Shown one piece after another: positions 33,974 to 42,832 of a stretch of DNA of 64,000 nucleotides. Within the stretch, counting starts at the first letter, position 1; every line of letters begins with the position of its first letter. Both the position numbers and the translations under genes were made by a program. This DNA is from Phenylobacterium sp. (lineage in GTDB: Bacteria; Pseudomonadota; Alphaproteobacteria; Caulobacterales; Caulobacteraceae): NCBI RefSeq assembly GCF_013911965.1, contig NZ_JACESE010000003.1:1-64000 (forward strand), in the 5' to 3' direction. The notes below the pieces were generated by a model. It was not told the origin of the DNA, did not search any database, and worked only from the letters and a program-made list of their open reading frames with translations.

Positions 33974-33988
33974 GGCGAAAGCCTCAGG
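33969..33988. terminator. Hairpin with GAAA tetraloop spanning both stop codons of popA and mfd
   Basis: A perfect 8-bp stem, CCTGAGGC/GCCTCAGG, closes on a GAAA tetraloop. The popA TGA (33971-33973) and the minus-strand mfd TGA (33984-33986) lie symmetrically in its two arms. No U-tract follows on either strand, so bidirectional termination is plausible rather than certain. Confidence 0.5.
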
Positions 33989-36900
33989 CGCCGCCCGTCG
34001 CCAGCCGGGACAGTTCGGTCAGGATGCGCTCGGCGGCGTTCAGCCGCTGCTCGGGGCTCTCCCACTCGCCCTTGACCACGGCCTTGTGGTCGGGGCGCAG
34101 CTTCCAGCCCATGTGGTTCTTCTGAACGAACCCCACGAGCCCGGCCGGGTTGGGGAACTCGTCGTTGCGGAAGGTGACGACGGCGCCCTTCGGCCCGACG
34201 TCGATCTTGGCGACGTTGGCTTCGCGGCACATACCCTTGATGGCCACGACCTTGAGAAGCTGGTCGGTTTCCGGCGGCAGGGGACCGAACCGGTCGATGA
34301 GTTCGGCGGCCAGCGCCTCGCGGTCGGCCGACTTCTCGGCGTCGGACAGGCGGCGATAGAGGGACAGCCGGACGTTGAGGTCGGGCACGTACTCCTCGGG
34401 AATGAGCACCGCCGCGCCGGTGTTGATCTGCGGCGACCAGCCCCGGTCGGCCACGCCCTCGGCGCCGGCCAGGGACTTCAGCTCGTTGACCGCGTCCTCC
34501 AGCATCTGCTGGTAGAGCTCGACCCCGATCTCGCGGATGTGGCCCGACTGCTCGTCGCCCAGGAGGTTGCCCCCGCCCCGGATGTCGAGGTCGTGGCTGG
34601 CGAGCTGGAAGCCGGCGCCCAGGCTGTCGAGCGACTGAAGCACCCGCAGGCGCTTCTCCGCCGACAGCGTCACCTGCTTGTCGTCGGGCGTGGTCAGGTA
34701 GGCATAGGCCCGCGCCTTGGCCCGGCCGACGCGCCCGCGGAGCTGATAGAGCTGGGCCAGGCCGAACATGTCGGCGCGGTGGATGACCATGGTGTTGGCC
34801 GTCGGCACGTCCAGGCCCGACTCGACGATCGTCGTGGACAGCAGCACGTCGTACTGGCCGTCATAGAAGGCCGACATGACCTCCTCGAGCTGAGTGGCCG
34901 ACATCTGGCCATGGCCGACCACGTAGCGCACCTCAGGCACGTGCTCGCGCAGGAACTGCTCCAGCTTGGGCAGGTCGGAGATCCGCGGCGTGACGAAGTA
35001 GGCCTGGCCGCCGCGATACTTCTCGCGCAGCAGGGCTTCGCGGATGGCCACCGGATCCCACGGGGTGACGTAGGTGCGCACCGCCAGCCGGTCGACGGGC
35101 GGCGTGGCGATGATCGACATCTCGCGGATCCCCGAGAGCGACATCTGCAGGGTGCGCGGGATCGGCGTGGCGGTGAGCGTCAGCATGTGCACGTCGGCGC
35201 GAAGCTCCTTGAGCTTCTCCTTGTGCTTGACCCCGAAGTGCTGCTCCTCATCGACGATGACGAGGCCGAGGTCCTTGAAGCCGACCTGCTTGGAGAGCAC
35301 CGCGTGGGTGCCGACCACGATCTCGACCTCCCCGTTCTTGAGGCCCTCGCGGGTCTCGGCGGCTTCCTTGGCGGGAACCAGGCGCGACAGGCGCCGCACC
35401 TTCACCGGCCAGCCCTGGAACCGCGTCTCGAAGGTCTTGAAGTGCTGTCGCGCCAGCAGGGTGGTCGGGCAGACCACGGCGACCTGCTGGCCGCTCATGG
35501 CGGTCACGAAGGCCGCCCGCAGCGCCACCTCGGTCTTGCCGAAACCCACGTCGCCGCAGACCAGCCGATCCATGGGCTTGCCCGAGCCGAGATCGGTCAG
35601 GACGTCGCCGATGGCGGCCAGCTGGTCGTCGGTCTCCTCGTAGGGGAAGCGGGCGCAGAACTCGTCGAACACCCCCTGCGGCGGATCGATCTCCGGCGTG
35701 GTCTTGAGCGCGCGCTCGGCCGCCAGACGGATCAGCCCCTCGGCCATCTCGCGCAGGCGTTCCTTGGCGCGCGCCTTGCGCGCCTGCCAGGCCGCGCCGC
35801 CCAGGCGGTCGAGCATGACCCCCTCGGTCTCGGAGCCGTAGCGGGTCAGCAGGTCGATGTTCTCGACCGGCAGGTAGAGCTTGGACTCCCCGCCGTACTG
35901 CAGCTCCAGGCAGTCGTGCGGGGCGCCCTGGACTTCGAGCGTCTTCAGCCCGTCATAGCGGCCGATGCCGTGGTCGATGTGGACCACGAGGTCGCCGGGC
36001 GTGAGGGCCGAGGCCTCGGCCAGGAAGTTGGCCGCCCGCCGGCGCTTGCGCGGCCGCGCCAGCCGGTCCCCGAGGATGTCGGTCTCGGAGATGACCGCCA
36101 GCCTGTCGGTCTCGAACCCCGCCTCCAGCGGCAGGACGACCCGCTGCGGGATCTTCGGATCGGCCGCCTTGGCGGCCTGCCAGTAGGCTGCAAAGGGCGC
36201 CTTGCCGAGGCCGTGGTCGGTCAGCATGACGCCGAGGCGCTCTGAGGCGCCTTCGGTCCAGGAGGCGAAGAGGACGCGCTTGCCCGCCTCCGACAGCGCC
36301 TTGGCGTGATCCACCGCCGCCTCGAACAGATTGACGCTGTCGCGCTGGCGTTCCGGAGCGAAGTTGCGCCCCGCGCGCGCGCCGAGATCGACGACCTGTT
36401 CGCCCTCGACCGTGTTGAAGGCCGAGAAGCGCCGCGTGGGCCGCACGGCGAGCGCGGACTCCCATTCTTGCGCCGTGAGATAGAGCAGATCTGGGGCCAG
36501 CGGCCGGTAGTTCGACTTGCGATCCGCCTCCATCCGCGCCGAATAGGCGTCCGCGATCATGGCCAGGCGCTCGTCGCGGGCGTCCGTGGCCAGGTGATCC
36601 ACCGCGATCAGGGTCCCGTCCGGCAGATAGTCGAACACCGTTTCCAGGCGCTCGTAATAGAGAGGCAGCCAGTGCTCCATGCCGGCGCGCCGGCCGCCTT
36701 CGCTGACGGTGGCATAGAGCGGGTCGTCGCCGGGCGCGCCGAAGGCGGCGACATAGCCCTTGCGGAAGCGCGAGACTGAGTCCGCATCGAGCAGGGCCTC
36801 GCTGACGGCGAGAAGCTCGACCTCCTTCAGCTGCTTCGTCGAGCGCTGGGTTTCGGGGTCGAAGGCGCGGATCGATTCCAGGATGTCGCCGAAGAGGTCG

Positions 36901-37481
36901 AGGCGGACGGGCTCCTCGGCCGAGGGCGGGAAGACGTCGATGACGCCGCCGCGGATGGCGAACTCGCCCTTCTCGGAGACGGTCGAGGCGCGCTGATAAC
37001 CGTTGATCGCGAAATAGCGCTCCAGGTCGGCGATCTCGACCTGATTGCCGGTCCGCGCGGCGTAGGAGGCGGCCTGCACCGTGGCCCGGGGCGGCACGCG
37101 CTGGATGGTGGCGGGGACGGCGGCGACCAGCAGGGCCGGCTTCTTCGGCTCGAACCCGCCCTTGGCGAGGCGGGCAAGCGTGCTCATCCGCTGGGCCGCC
37201 ACCCCGGCCGAGGGGCCGATGCGGTCATAGGGCAGGCAGTCCCACGACGGCAGGCGCAGGATCTCCACATCCGGCGCGAAGAAGGCGAAGGCGTCGGCGA
37301 AGGCGGACATCCGCGTGGTGTCGCGCGCGATGTAGACGCTCAAGGCTCCGCGGGCGCGGACGATGTCGGCCAGGGTGAGCGCGTCCACGCCCTCCGGCGC
37401 GCCGACGATGTCGATGCGCTCGGGGTCGGTGTTCAGACGCTTCAGCTGGGTCGTGCTGGGCCCCGCCGCGCCGTCAGCCAT
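33984..37481 (-). CDS. mfd: Transcription-repair coupling factor Mfd
   Basis: A 1165-aa DNA translocase that removes RNA polymerase stalled at lesions and recruits UvrA. Visible are the N-terminal UvrB-like module (RGALSVYIARD, SAGVAAQRMSTLA), the RNA-polymerase-interacting CarD-like domain (PGDLVVHIDHGIGRYDGL) and the RecG-like motor. The motor has GDVGFGKTEVALRAAF, DEEQHFGVKHKE, TATPIPRTLQMS and GRVGRAKARAYAY. The length is normal. Its start overlaps the sdhE stop by eight bases, and recG is close by, a common alphaproteobacterial grouping. Confidence 0.97.
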   Translation of the reverse strand: MADGAAGPSTTQLKRLNTDPERIDIVGAPEGVDALTLADIVRARGALSVYIARDTTRMSAFADAFAFFAPDVEILRLPSWDCLPYDRIGPSAGVAAQRMSTLARLAKGGFEPKKPALLVAAVPATIQRVPPRATVQAASYAARTGNQVEIADLERYFAINGYQRASTVSEKGEFAIRGGVIDVFPPSAEEPVRLDLFGDILESIRAFDPETQRSTKQLKEVELLAVSEALLDADSVSRFRKGYVAAFGAPGDDPLYATVSEGGRRAGMEHWLPLYYERLETVFDYLPDGTLIAVDHLATDARDERLAMIADAYSARMEADRKSNYRPLAPDLLYLTAQEWESALAVRPTRRFSAFNTVEGEQVVDLGARAGRNFAPERQRDSVNLFEAAVDHAKALSEAGKRVLFASWTEGASERLGVMLTDHGLGKAPFAAYWQAAKAADPKIPQRVVLPLEAGFETDRLAVISETDILGDRLARPRKRRRAANFLAEASALTPGDLVVHIDHGIGRYDGLKTLEVQGAPHDCLELQYGGESKLYLPVENIDLLTRYGSETEGVMLDRLGGAAWQARKARAKERLREMAEGLIRLAAERALKTTPEIDPPQGVFDEFCARFPYEETDDQLAAIGDVLTDLGSGKPMDRLVCGDVGFGKTEVALRAAFVTAMSGQQVAVVCPTTLLARQHFKTFETRFQGWPVKVRRLSRLVPAKEAAETREGLKNGEVEIVVGTHAVLSKQVGFKDLGLVIVDEEQHFGVKHKEKLKELRADVHMLTLTATPIPRTLQMSLSGIREMSIIATPPVDRLAVRTYVTPWDPVAIREALLREKYRGGQAYFVTPRISDLPKLEQFLREHVPEVRYVVGHGQMSATQLEEVMSAFYDGQYDVLLSTTIVESGLDVPTANTMVIHRADMFGLAQLYQLRGRVGRAKARAYAYLTTPDDKQVTLSAEKRLRVLQSLDSLGAGFQLASHDLDIRGGGNLLGDEQSGHIREIGVELYQQMLEDAVNELKSLAGAEGVADRGWSPQINTGAAVLIPEEYVPDLNVRLSLYRRLSDAEKSADREALAAELIDRFGPLPPETDQLLKVVAIKGMCREANVAKIDVGPKGAVVTFRNDEFPNPAGLVGFVQKNHMGWKLRPDHKAVVKGEWESPEQRLNAAERILTELSRLATGGA

Positions 37482-37764
37482 TGGAGGCTCCGTTGCGAAG
37501 ATGCGCCTGGTCTCTGAAGACCTTGATGCGGCTCATCATCTCGCCGTCGAACTCCGGCGGCGTCGGCGTGCGCTCGACGATCCACGCGTAGAGGTCCTGG
37601 TCCGGCTGATCGAACAGATGCTCCAGCTCGTCGAGCTGGGCGGGCGTGAAGTCGGCGGCATAGGCGTCGACGAACGGGCCCAGGATAAGGTCCGCTTCGA
37701 CGAAGCCGCGGTGCCATGCGCGGTACTTCAGGCGCTTGAGTCGGATGTCGTGCGTTTCGGCCAT
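37474..37764 (-). CDS. sdhE: SdhE/CptB FAD assembly factor for succinate dehydrogenase
   Basis: A 96-aa protein of the SdhE (DUF339) family, which delivers or locks FAD onto SdhA. The functional RGxxE motif is present as RGFVE in YRAWHRGFVEADLILGPF, and the C-terminal QDLYAWIVERTPTPPEF is also conserved. It is coupled to mfd by an eight-base overlap. Its conserved position between recG and mfd supports the assignment. Confidence 0.92.
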   Translation of the reverse strand: MAETHDIRLKRLKYRAWHRGFVEADLILGPFVDAYAADFTPAQLDELEHLFDQPDQDLYAWIVERTPTPPEFDGEMMSRIKVFRDQAHLRNGASNG

Positions 37765-37838
37765 TGAGGGCGCGGATATAGAGCGCCCGGTCGGCCGGCG
37801 CCAGCGCCCTCAACGTGTCCGACCGTCCGGCGTTCCGG

Positions 37839-38441
37839 TCAGTCGCCGCCGAACCAGTAGAAGGACAGGGTCTTCAGCTGTTCGGGTCCGATCTCGGCGG
37901 CGGCGCGCAGGACGGGCTGCGCCTCTCCGGCGGCGACATTGGCGTCCAGCCGCTCGGCGTTGAGTTGCTCCAGGTCGATCGTCCCGTCGATGCGGACGTC
38001 GCCGATTTCCGGATGGCTGCCGACGAAGCGGAAGTCGCCCTGGCCCAGCTTGTAGGCCGAGGGCAGGACGCGAACGGTCTTGGTATGGACCACCTGACCG
38101 AGTTCGTTGGTCACCGTCGGGCTCGAGAGATCGGAGAACTCCAGCATCACGGGCGCATAGGTCTCGCTCCGCTCGCCGCGGGCCCAGGCCTGGAACTCCG
38201 TCTCGCCGCCGATGTGAAGGTGATCGAGCTTCAGGTCGCCGATGCGGACCTCCTGGGTGGGAATGTAGTAGCCGAAGAGGTCCTCGCCCGCGGCATGGGT
38301 GAAGCCGGTCAGTTCGGGCGTAGCCGTCTCAGCGGTCGCCACGGCCGGCGTCACGGGTTCGGGCGTCTCCGGCGCGTCGGCCGGCGGACTGCAGGCGGCC
38401 AGCGCCGCGGCCGTCGTGAGCGCGATCATCCAGGGCTTCAT
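37839..38441 (-). CDS. Predicted lipoprotein of unknown function
   Basis: A 200-aa protein with a signal peptide and lipobox (TTAAALAAC), a Pro/Thr/Ala-rich linker to about residue 45, and a globular body rich in beta-strand-like sequence (DLFGYYIPTQEVRIGDLKLD in part, then GGETEFQAW). I recognise no family. The linker suggests that the body is held away from the membrane. It sits alone between sdhE (74-base gap) and the divergent recG. Confidence 0.7.
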   Translation of the reverse strand: MKPWMIALTTAAALAACSPPADAPETPEPVTPAVATAETATPELTGFTHAAGEDLFGYYIPTQEVRIGDLKLDHLHIGGETEFQAWARGERSETYAPVMLEFSDLSSPTVTNELGQVVHTKTVRVLPSAYKLGQGDFRFVGSHPEIGDVRIDGTIDLEQLNAERLDANVAAGEAQPVLRAAAEIGPEQLKTLSFYWFGGD

Positions 38442-38527
38442 CGAAAACTCCCCCTTGTTCGATGTGCCGGTGAGATCATCACAGCGGCGCTCGGCGGTCC
38501 AGGGCGCGCGCCGACGGCGGCCGCGCT

Positions 38528-40612
38528 ATGTTCGCCGCCATGCGCCCGGAGATTCTGTATCCCCTCTTCGCCGAGATCGGCGCCCTGAAGGGCGTGGGGC
38601 CGCGCGTCGCGCCTCTGCTGGCGAAGCTGGCCGGACCACACGTGCGCGACGTGGCCTTCCTGGCGCCGCACAGCGTCATCCACCGCGTCCCGGCCACCGT
38701 GGCCAGCGCGCTGGAGGGGGCGGTCCAGACCTTCGCCGTCACCATCGACGCCTACCAGCCGCCCCGCAACCCGTCCCAGCCCTGGCGGGTTCGGACCTTC
38801 GACGGCACGGGGTTCCTCACCCTGGTCTACTTCGGCGGCATGGGCGGGCGGCTCGAGGCGCAGCATCCGGTCGGCGCGCGCCGGCTGGTGAGCGGCAAGG
38901 TCGAACGGTTCGGGTCGGAGATTCAGGTCGCCCATCCGGACTACCTGCTGCCGGTCGAGAAGGCCGACCAGATCCCGGAGATCGAGCCCGTCTATCCGGC
39001 CACTGCGGGCCTGCCCGCCCGCACGGTGCGCAGGATCGTCCTCGACGCGGTGGCGCGCGCCGCCGACCTGCCGGAGTGGCAGGACCCCGCCTGGCTCGCC
39101 CGCCAGGCCTGGCCCAGCTGGCTTGAGGCGCTGCGGCGACTGCATTCGCCGGCCGTCGAGGCGGATTTCTCGCTGCAGGCGCCCCATCGCCGCCGCCTGG
39201 CCTATGACGAGTTGCTGGCCCACCAACTGGCCATGGGCCAGCGCCGGGCCGTGCGGCGGGCCGAACCGACGCGTCCGATCGCCTCCGGACGGGTGGCCGA
39301 GGCGCTGGAGGCCGCCCTCCCCTTTGCGCTGACCGGCGCGCAGCGCCGGGCGCTCGCCGACGTGCGCCGGGACTTCGCCAGCGGGGAGCGGATGTCGCGC
39401 CTGGTCCAGGGCGACGTCGGCTCCGGCAAGACCGTCGTGGCCATGCTGGCCATGGCCGACGTGGCGGAGGCCGGCGGCCAGAGCGCCCTGATGGCGCCGA
39501 CGGAGATCCTCGCCCGCCAGCACTTCGAGACCCTGGCCGCGCCGCTGGAAGCCCAGGGGATCGCGGCGGTGCTTCTGACGGGGCGCGACAAGGGCGCCGC
39601 GCGGGCCGAGAAACTCCGCGCCCTGGCCAGCGGCGCGGTCCAGGTCGCCGTCGGCACCCACGCGCTCTTCCAGAACGACGTCGTGTTTCACGACCTGCGC
39701 CTGACCGTGATCGACGAGCAGCATCGCTTCGGCGTCGCCGAACGCCAGCGTCTGCAGGCCAAGGGCGAGGCGACCCACCTGCTGGCCATGTCCGCCACCC
39801 CGATCCCGCGGACCCTCGAACTCACCGTCTTCGGCGACCTGGATGTCTCGCGCATCGACGAGAAGCCGCCAGGGCGCACGCCCGTCGCCACGCGCGCGGT
39901 TCCCATGGCCCGCATCTTCGAGGTCGAGGCGCGGCTGAAGGCGGCCGCCCAGTCCGGCGCCCAGGCCTTCTGGATCTGCCCGCTGGTCTCGGAATCGGAG
40001 AAGACGGACCTCGCCGCCGCCGAACGCCGCGCCGCGGAACTGCGGGCCCGGGTGGGGGCGGGCGTCGGCCTGGTCCACGGCAAGATGCCGCCGGCGGAGA
40101 AGGACGCCGTCATGGCCGACTTCGCCGAAGGTCGCCTGTCGGTGCTGGTGGCCACGACCGTCGTGGAGGTCGGGGTGAACGTGCCCAACGCCACCATCAT
40201 GGTGATCGAGCAGGCCGAGCGCTTCGGCCTGGCTCAGTTGCACCAGTTGCGCGGCCGCGTCGGCCGCGGACGGGCGGAGAGCGCCTGCGTGCTTCTCTAC
40301 GACCCGCCTCTCTCCGAGACCGGCCAGAAGCGCCTGGATGTCCTGCGCCGGACCGACGACGGCTTCCAGATCGCCGAGACGGACCTGGAGCTGCGCGGCG
40401 GCGGCGATCCGCTCGGCCTGCGCCAGAGCGGCTTTCCGGACTATGTCTTCGCCGATCCCATCGCCCACCGCGACCTGATCGCCGCCGCCGGCGACGATGC
40501 GCGCCTGATCCTGGCCCGCGATCCGGAACTGACCTCCGAGCGGGGGCAGGCCCTGCGGGTCCTGCAGGCCCTGTTCGACTGGCGGCCCCAGGCAGCGCAG
40601 GAGGCGGGCTAG
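38528..40612 (+). CDS. recG: ATP-dependent DNA helicase RecG
   Basis: A 694-aa branched-DNA helicase for fork regression and recombination. The wedge/OB domain (about 60-160) precedes the motor with GDVGSGKTVVAMLAM, IDEQHRFGVAERQ, SATPIPRTLELTVFGDLD, TTVVEVGVNVPNA and QLRGRVGRG. The C-terminal GGGDPLGLRQSG is RecG-specific. An ATG at codon 5 is equally possible as start. Its TAG stop shares the CTAG tetranucleotide with the convergent DUF3089 gene. Confidence 0.96.
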   Translation: MFAAMRPEILYPLFAEIGALKGVGPRVAPLLAKLAGPHVRDVAFLAPHSVIHRVPATVASALEGAVQTFAVTIDAYQPPRNPSQPWRVRTFDGTGFLTLVYFGGMGGRLEAQHPVGARRLVSGKVERFGSEIQVAHPDYLLPVEKADQIPEIEPVYPATAGLPARTVRRIVLDAVARAADLPEWQDPAWLARQAWPSWLEALRRLHSPAVEADFSLQAPHRRRLAYDELLAHQLAMGQRRAVRRAEPTRPIASGRVAEALEAALPFALTGAQRRALADVRRDFASGERMSRLVQGDVGSGKTVVAMLAMADVAEAGGQSALMAPTEILARQHFETLAAPLEAQGIAAVLLTGRDKGAARAEKLRALASGAVQVAVGTHALFQNDVVFHDLRLTVIDEQHRFGVAERQRLQAKGEATHLLAMSATPIPRTLELTVFGDLDVSRIDEKPPGRTPVATRAVPMARIFEVEARLKAAAQSGAQAFWICPLVSESEKTDLAAAERRAAELRARVGAGVGLVHGKMPPAEKDAVMADFAEGRLSVLVATTVVEVGVNVPNATIMVIEQAERFGLAQLHQLRGRVGRGRAESACVLLYDPPLSETGQKRLDVLRRTDDGFQIAETDLELRGGGDPLGLRQSGFPDYVFADPIAHRDLIAAAGDDARLILARDPELTSERGQALRVLQALFDWRPQAAQEAG

Positions 40613-41787
40613 TCGATCCGGTGGACGGGGGCCCGGGGCACCTCGGCGGTCTCCACGATCGGGCGGGCCGCGCGGGGGAAGTTCGGGTCGGCCAGCAGGG
40701 TCGCCAGGCGCGCCTCGGCGTCGGCCTCCAGGTCGCCGTAGAAGAGGTTGTAGCCCGGCACCTTGCGCCGGTCGGCCCAGGAGCCGGCCCGCTTGAAGGC
40801 GGCCGAGCGGGGACGCGAAACCATCAGCACGCCGCGCTCGCACTTGGCCGAGACCTGCCGTGTCTGCAGCGCCGGACGGGCGCCCCATTCGAGCCCCGTG
40901 GCGTTGGTCGCCCCCTTGGCCAGCCGCGCCGGCGCGGCCTCCTGGCTGACGCGGCCGAGGAGCGGATTGAAGCAGAGCGGCGGGCCGGACAGATTGGTCA
41001 GCTCCCCCTGCCCGTTCCAGACGAGCGACCGGTCCCTCAGGTTCTGCGCCCGGTCGCGTTCGCCTTCATAGGCCGAAACCCAGGCCGCCAGGCATCCGGG
41101 CTCGGCCGCCGCCACGCAGGGCGTGAACGGCGGGTTCTGAGCCTCCACCGCCGTCTCCACGAGGTAGGCGGCGACGAGGCGGCGCGCCAGTTCCGGGTCG
41201 CCGGCGATCTCCTCGGCCAGCAGGCGGCTCGCCAGGACGCCGCCCTGCTCCACCCCGACGAGGATCAGCGGCCGGCCGGAATTGTAGGCGGCCAGGTAGT
41301 GCCGGAAGGCGCGGCGGACGTCCTCGTAGGCGAATCGGCGCGCCTCACGCGCGTCATCCCGCAAGGTCAGCATGGTGTAGAGGCTGCCCTGCCGGTATCG
41401 CGGCGCGAAGACGCGCCCCGCCTCCACGAAGGGCCCGACATAGTTCGGCCCGACCGTGCGCCGGAAGAAGCGGTCGGCGCGCGCATCGTCGATCGGCGCA
41501 TTCCAGTGCCGCCCCCCGTCATAGAGGGTCGGTCCGACGAAGAAGACGTCGGCGGGCGGCGCTTCGTCGCTCCAGGTCAGGGGATCGGTGGGCAGTAGCC
41601 GCCAGGCGGCGCGGTCCGAATAGTCGGGCGCGGGCGGCGGATCATAGGTCTGGAACGGCACCTTCGGGTCGAGACCCGTCCGCAGGATGTCGTCTCGCCA
41701 GACCAGGACGCCCGTGGCCACGATCGCCAGGACGAGGGCGCCGGCGAGCGCCAGCCAGATCTTCGTGCGTCGGGATCGGTCGAGCAT
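40609..41787 (-). CDS. DUF3089 protein (alpha/beta-hydrolase-like) lacking the usual nucleophile
   Basis: A 392-aa protein with one N-terminal membrane segment (about 10-29) and a DUF3089 hydrolase-like body (ADVFFVGPTLYDG, AYEDVRRAFRHYLAAYNSGR, read separately). In DUF3089 proteins the nucleophile elbow is G-H-S-Q-G; here the same place reads LILVGVEQGGVLASRLL, with Glu instead of Ser. The protein may thus be inactive as a hydrolase or use another mechanism. It shares a CTAG stop with recG and lies upstream of hldD on the same strand only by position, not as an operon partner. Confidence 0.82.
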   Translation of the reverse strand: MLDRSRRTKIWLALAGALVLAIVATGVLVWRDDILRTGLDPKVPFQTYDPPPAPDYSDRAAWRLLPTDPLTWSDEAPPADVFFVGPTLYDGGRHWNAPIDDARADRFFRRTVGPNYVGPFVEAGRVFAPRYRQGSLYTMLTLRDDAREARRFAYEDVRRAFRHYLAAYNSGRPLILVGVEQGGVLASRLLAEEIAGDPELARRLVAAYLVETAVEAQNPPFTPCVAAAEPGCLAAWVSAYEGERDRAQNLRDRSLVWNGQGELTNLSGPPLCFNPLLGRVSQEAAPARLAKGATNATGLEWGARPALQTRQVSAKCERGVLMVSRPRSAAFKRAGSWADRRKVPGYNLFYGDLEADAEARLATLLADPNFPRAARPIVETAEVPRAPVHRID

Positions 41788-41830
41788 GCTGCGCGACTAT
41801 TCCACAGCCGACGGGGCCTGCGAAAGCCGC

Positions 41831-42832
41831 TCAGCGATAGGGATCGTCGGTCGCCAGATAGCTTGTGACGTAGTCCTTGACCCCATCCTCGAGGGCGGTG
41901 AACGGCGCCTCGTAGCCCGCCTGGCGAAGCCGCGTCATGCCGGCCTCGGTGAAGTACTGGTACTTGTCCCGGATGGCGATCGGCGTGGGGACATAGTCGA
42001 TCGCAGGCGCGCGGCCGGCGGCGGCGAAGGTCGCCTTCGCCAGGTCGGCGAAGCTGCGCGCCTGGCCCGAACCCAGATTGTAGACCCCGCTCACCTGCGG
42101 ATTGGCGGCCAGCCAGGCGACCACGTCGGCGACGTCGCGGACATAGACGAAGTCCCGCATCTGGCCGCCGTCGGGCACGCCCTCGCGGTGCGACTTGAAG
42201 AGCTGCACGGTCTCCCCGGCCGCAACCTTCGGCCAGATCTGGGCCACGACCGACTTCATCGACCCTTTGTGGTATTCGTTGGGGCCGTAGACGTTGAAGA
42301 ACTTCAGGCCCGCCCACTGCGGCGGCGCATATTCGCGAGCCGCCTGACGGACGGCGAACAGGTCGAACTGGGCCTTCGACCAGCCATAGGCGTTCAGCGG
42401 ACGCAGGGCCGCCAGAGCCTCGAAGCTGTTGTCGTCCCCAAAGCCCAGATGACCGTCGCCGTAGGTCGCCGCCGACGAGGCGTAGATCAGCCGCCGCTGG
42501 CGGTCCGTGCACCAGCGGAAGAGGTCGCGCGAGAGGCAGAAGTTCGACTGTACGATCTTGTCGGCGTCCGGCTCCGTGGTGGACGACACCGCCCCCATGT
42601 GGACGACCAGTTCGACGTCGCGCCAGCGCTTCTCCAGCCAGTCGAACATGTCCTCCGGCGCCACGAAGTCGCCGATCGGATGCTTGGCGATGTTGCGCCA
42701 CTTGCCGAGCTCGGCCTCCCGCAGGCGGTCGCAGACGACCACGTCCAGCGCCCGGTCCTGCGCCAGGCGCGCGACGATGTTGGAGCCGATGAAACCGGCC
42801 CCGCCGGTCACGAAGACGATACGGCGGCTCAT
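41831..42832 (-). CDS. hldD: ADP-L-glycero-D-manno-heptose 6-epimerase
   Basis: A 333-aa NAD(P)-dependent SDR-type epimerase producing the heptose donor for the LPS inner core. The Rossmann motif FVTGGAGFIGSNIV is at the N-terminus, and NFCLSRDLFRWC, SSAATYGDG and YGWSKAQFD (catalytic YxxxK) follow. The start at 42832 overlaps the hldE stop (ATGA) and gives the family length; the reading frame stays open far upstream, but that part is non-coding overlap with hldE. Last gene of kdsA-hldE-hldD. Confidence 0.95.
   Translation of the reverse strand: MSRRIVFVTGGAGFIGSNIVARLAQDRALDVVVCDRLREAELGKWRNIAKHPIGDFVAPEDMFDWLEKRWRDVELVVHMGAVSSTTEPDADKIVQSNFCLSRDLFRWCTDRQRRLIYASSAATYGDGHLGFGDDNSFEALAALRPLNAYGWSKAQFDLFAVRQAAREYAPPQWAGLKFFNVYGPNEYHKGSMKSVVAQIWPKVAAGETVQLFKSHREGVPDGGQMRDFVYVRDVADVVAWLAANPQVSGVYNLGSGQARSFADLAKATFAAAGRAPAIDYVPTPIAIRDKYQYFTEAGMTRLRQAGYEAPFTALEDGVKDYVTSYLATDDPYR

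Noticed and set aside
38438-40888. An 816-codon minus-strand frame opposite recG
   Set aside because: Mirror of recG codons in high-GC sequence, with Gly/Arg/Ala-rich translation.
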